Part shown: piece by piece, positions 13,905-14,337 of the stretch
How the letters are laid out: each line of letters opens with the position of its first letter
How positions within the stretch are numbered: the first letter of the stretch is position 1
Source: Clostridiales bacterium
GTDB taxonomy: Bacteria; Bacillota; Clostridia; Oscillospirales; Acutalibacteraceae
DNA length: 14,337 nt
Direction: 5' to 3'
Assembly (NCBI GenBank): GCA_014799585.1
Contig: JAAVHU010000046.1
Location: forward strand, 1 to 14,337
Position numbers and translations under genes: made by a program
Notes under the pieces: generated by a model
Databases searched by the model: none
Told to the model about the DNA's origin: nothing
Seen by the model: the letters and a program-made list of their open reading frames with translations, nothing else

Positions 13905-13912
13905 ATGATGTA

Positions 13913-14130
13913 GGAAGGGATTCGAAACGAAACTCCAAATTTTGAAGCCGTAAGGCTGAAAAAATTTGGGAGAAAGGTACAGTGTACCTTTCGATAGTTG
14001 AGAAGAGGTTCGTTTGCGACTGCTCGCAGTGCGAGATAAAAGGAGCAATAAGAACTCGCAGCGGTCAAAATTTCAGAATACATTTATGTATGAATAAAAT
14101 TTTGGGCACCGCAAGTGTGACCCTTCCGGC
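13913..14130. repeat. Structured element bounded by pieces of the tRNA-Arg 3' half
   Basis: The left end, GGAAGGGATTCGAA (13913-13926), is the exact 14-base reverse complement of the tRNA T-loop and stem region 13842-13855. The right end, CCCTTCCGGC (14121-14130), is a direct copy of tRNA bases 13849-13858. Between them are stacked hairpins: 13933-13972 with core AGCC-GTAA-GGCT, 13972-13992 (GAAAGGTAC stem, 3-base loop), 14023-14035, and 14061-14112 with nested GCGGT/ACCGC, CAAAATTT/AAATTTTG and ATACAT/ATGTAT stems. The ends form a 7-base terminal inverted repeat GGAAGGG/CCCTTCC. No open frame here has a ribosome binding site or a recognisable product. It may be a dispersed MITE-like repeat or an integration remnant. 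Confidence 0.6.
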
Positions 14131-14142
14131 AATTTTTTATTT

Positions 14143-14162
14143 ATGCTACAGTTCTGTAGCAT
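14143..14162. repeat. Perfect 9-2-9 palindrome
   Basis: ATGCTACAG and CTGTAGCAT are exact complements around a TT centre. No T-tract follows, so it is not an obvious terminator; an operator or repeat end is possible. Confidence 0.6.
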
Positions 14163-14337
14163 TTCCACCACTTTTGTTTAATACTATGTTACAATTATTT
14201 TCGCAGGAACAAAAAACCCATAGCTCCAGCGTGTCGCGACACAAAAAAACCGCTCTAACAAGGGGCACCCTACATAAAGAATAATTGCTAAAAAATATGG
14301 AGAGTATGGCAAACTGCTGCGTTAAAATCATAGTGAG
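14163..14337. other. Sequence with no recognised gene
   Basis: I see no supported gene in this stretch. It contains a perfect 12-base palindrome GTGTCGCGACAC (14231-14242) flanked by A7 on the right and A6 further left. A possible start of a plus-strand frame at 14297 or 14306 runs off the window after about a dozen codons and cannot be judged. Confidence 0.5.

Noticed and set aside
13913..13926. A second tRNA on the minus strand
   Set aside because: Only the T-loop and one side of the T stem match; no acceptor, D or anticodon arm can be formed around it.
13820..14083. Minus-strand frame ending AGRDSNPRPFGS
   Set aside because: This is the antisense reading of a tRNA gene, a well-known false protein signature. 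It has no ribosome binding site and overlaps tRNA-Arg and its terminator.
14146..14331. Minus-strand 61-residue frame
   Set aside because: No ribosome binding site, no family resemblance, and it reads through the perfect palindromes.
14297..14337. Possible gene start at the right edge (MESMANCCVKIIV...)
   Set aside because: Only about 13 codons are visible and the GGAG is too close to the second ATG. It cannot be judged without more sequence.

Overview
The window looks like a low-GC chromosomal segment of a gut-type clostridial Firmicute. The evidence is the strong AAGGAGG-type ribosome binding sites, A/T-rich spacers with sigma-A-like promoters, short U-tailed terminators, Clostridia-type small proteins and a stand-alone rplM-rpsI pair. 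I cannot name the genus from the sequence alone. Most of it is ordinary core and near-core metabolism, with accessory features concentrated in the spacers.

Left part (1-3690, minus strand): an ABC-2 permease gene cut by the window edge overlaps its BcrA-type ATPase gene. Upstream lies an OmpR-type response regulator with no kinase in view. Both the ATPase and the regulator are preceded by GTTAAG-type direct repeats near their promoters, which suggests one regulon. A separate DUF2804 gene with its own terminator lies further upstream.

Middle part (3658-9119, minus strand): a tightly packed operon runs metF, a separate MetH activation-domain gene, a MetH without that domain, a SufC-type ATPase and a short SufB-like scaffold. 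It has one promoter just ahead of metF and one terminator after the scaffold, and all adjacent genes overlap or lie 3 bases apart. It joins methyl-folate production and cobalamin-dependent methionine synthesis to a two-gene Fe-S assembly module. A small orphan gene of the kind called DUF6774 precedes it, with an odd start region.

Centre (9378-10690, plus strand): a palindrome-within-palindrome repeat is followed by the rplM-rpsI operon. The last 33 bases of rpsI and its spacer are repeated 160 bases downstream, each copy followed by its own terminator. This looks like a scar of site-specific integration at the rpsI 3' end.

Right part (10703-13718): a metal-efflux module. A Zn/Cd-type P1B ATPase lacks its own N-terminal metal-binding domain and is preceded by a free-standing 72-residue HMA-like protein. 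Divergently placed is a regulator that fuses an ArsR/SmtB domain to an AraC-type DNA-binding domain. A 13-8-13 palindrome between them carries a TTGTTT box in each arm, one per divergent promoter, so the regulator probably represses both sides.

Right end (13733-14337): a tRNA-Arg(ACG) gene with promoter, encoded CCA and strong terminator, followed by about 220 bases of nested hairpins that begin and end with pieces of the tRNA 3' half, then sequence with no supportable gene.

The best candidates for something undescribed are the ArsR-AraC fusion with an all-acidic alpha-5 site, the rpsI scar, the compensated palindromic repeat, and the tRNA-derived structured element.
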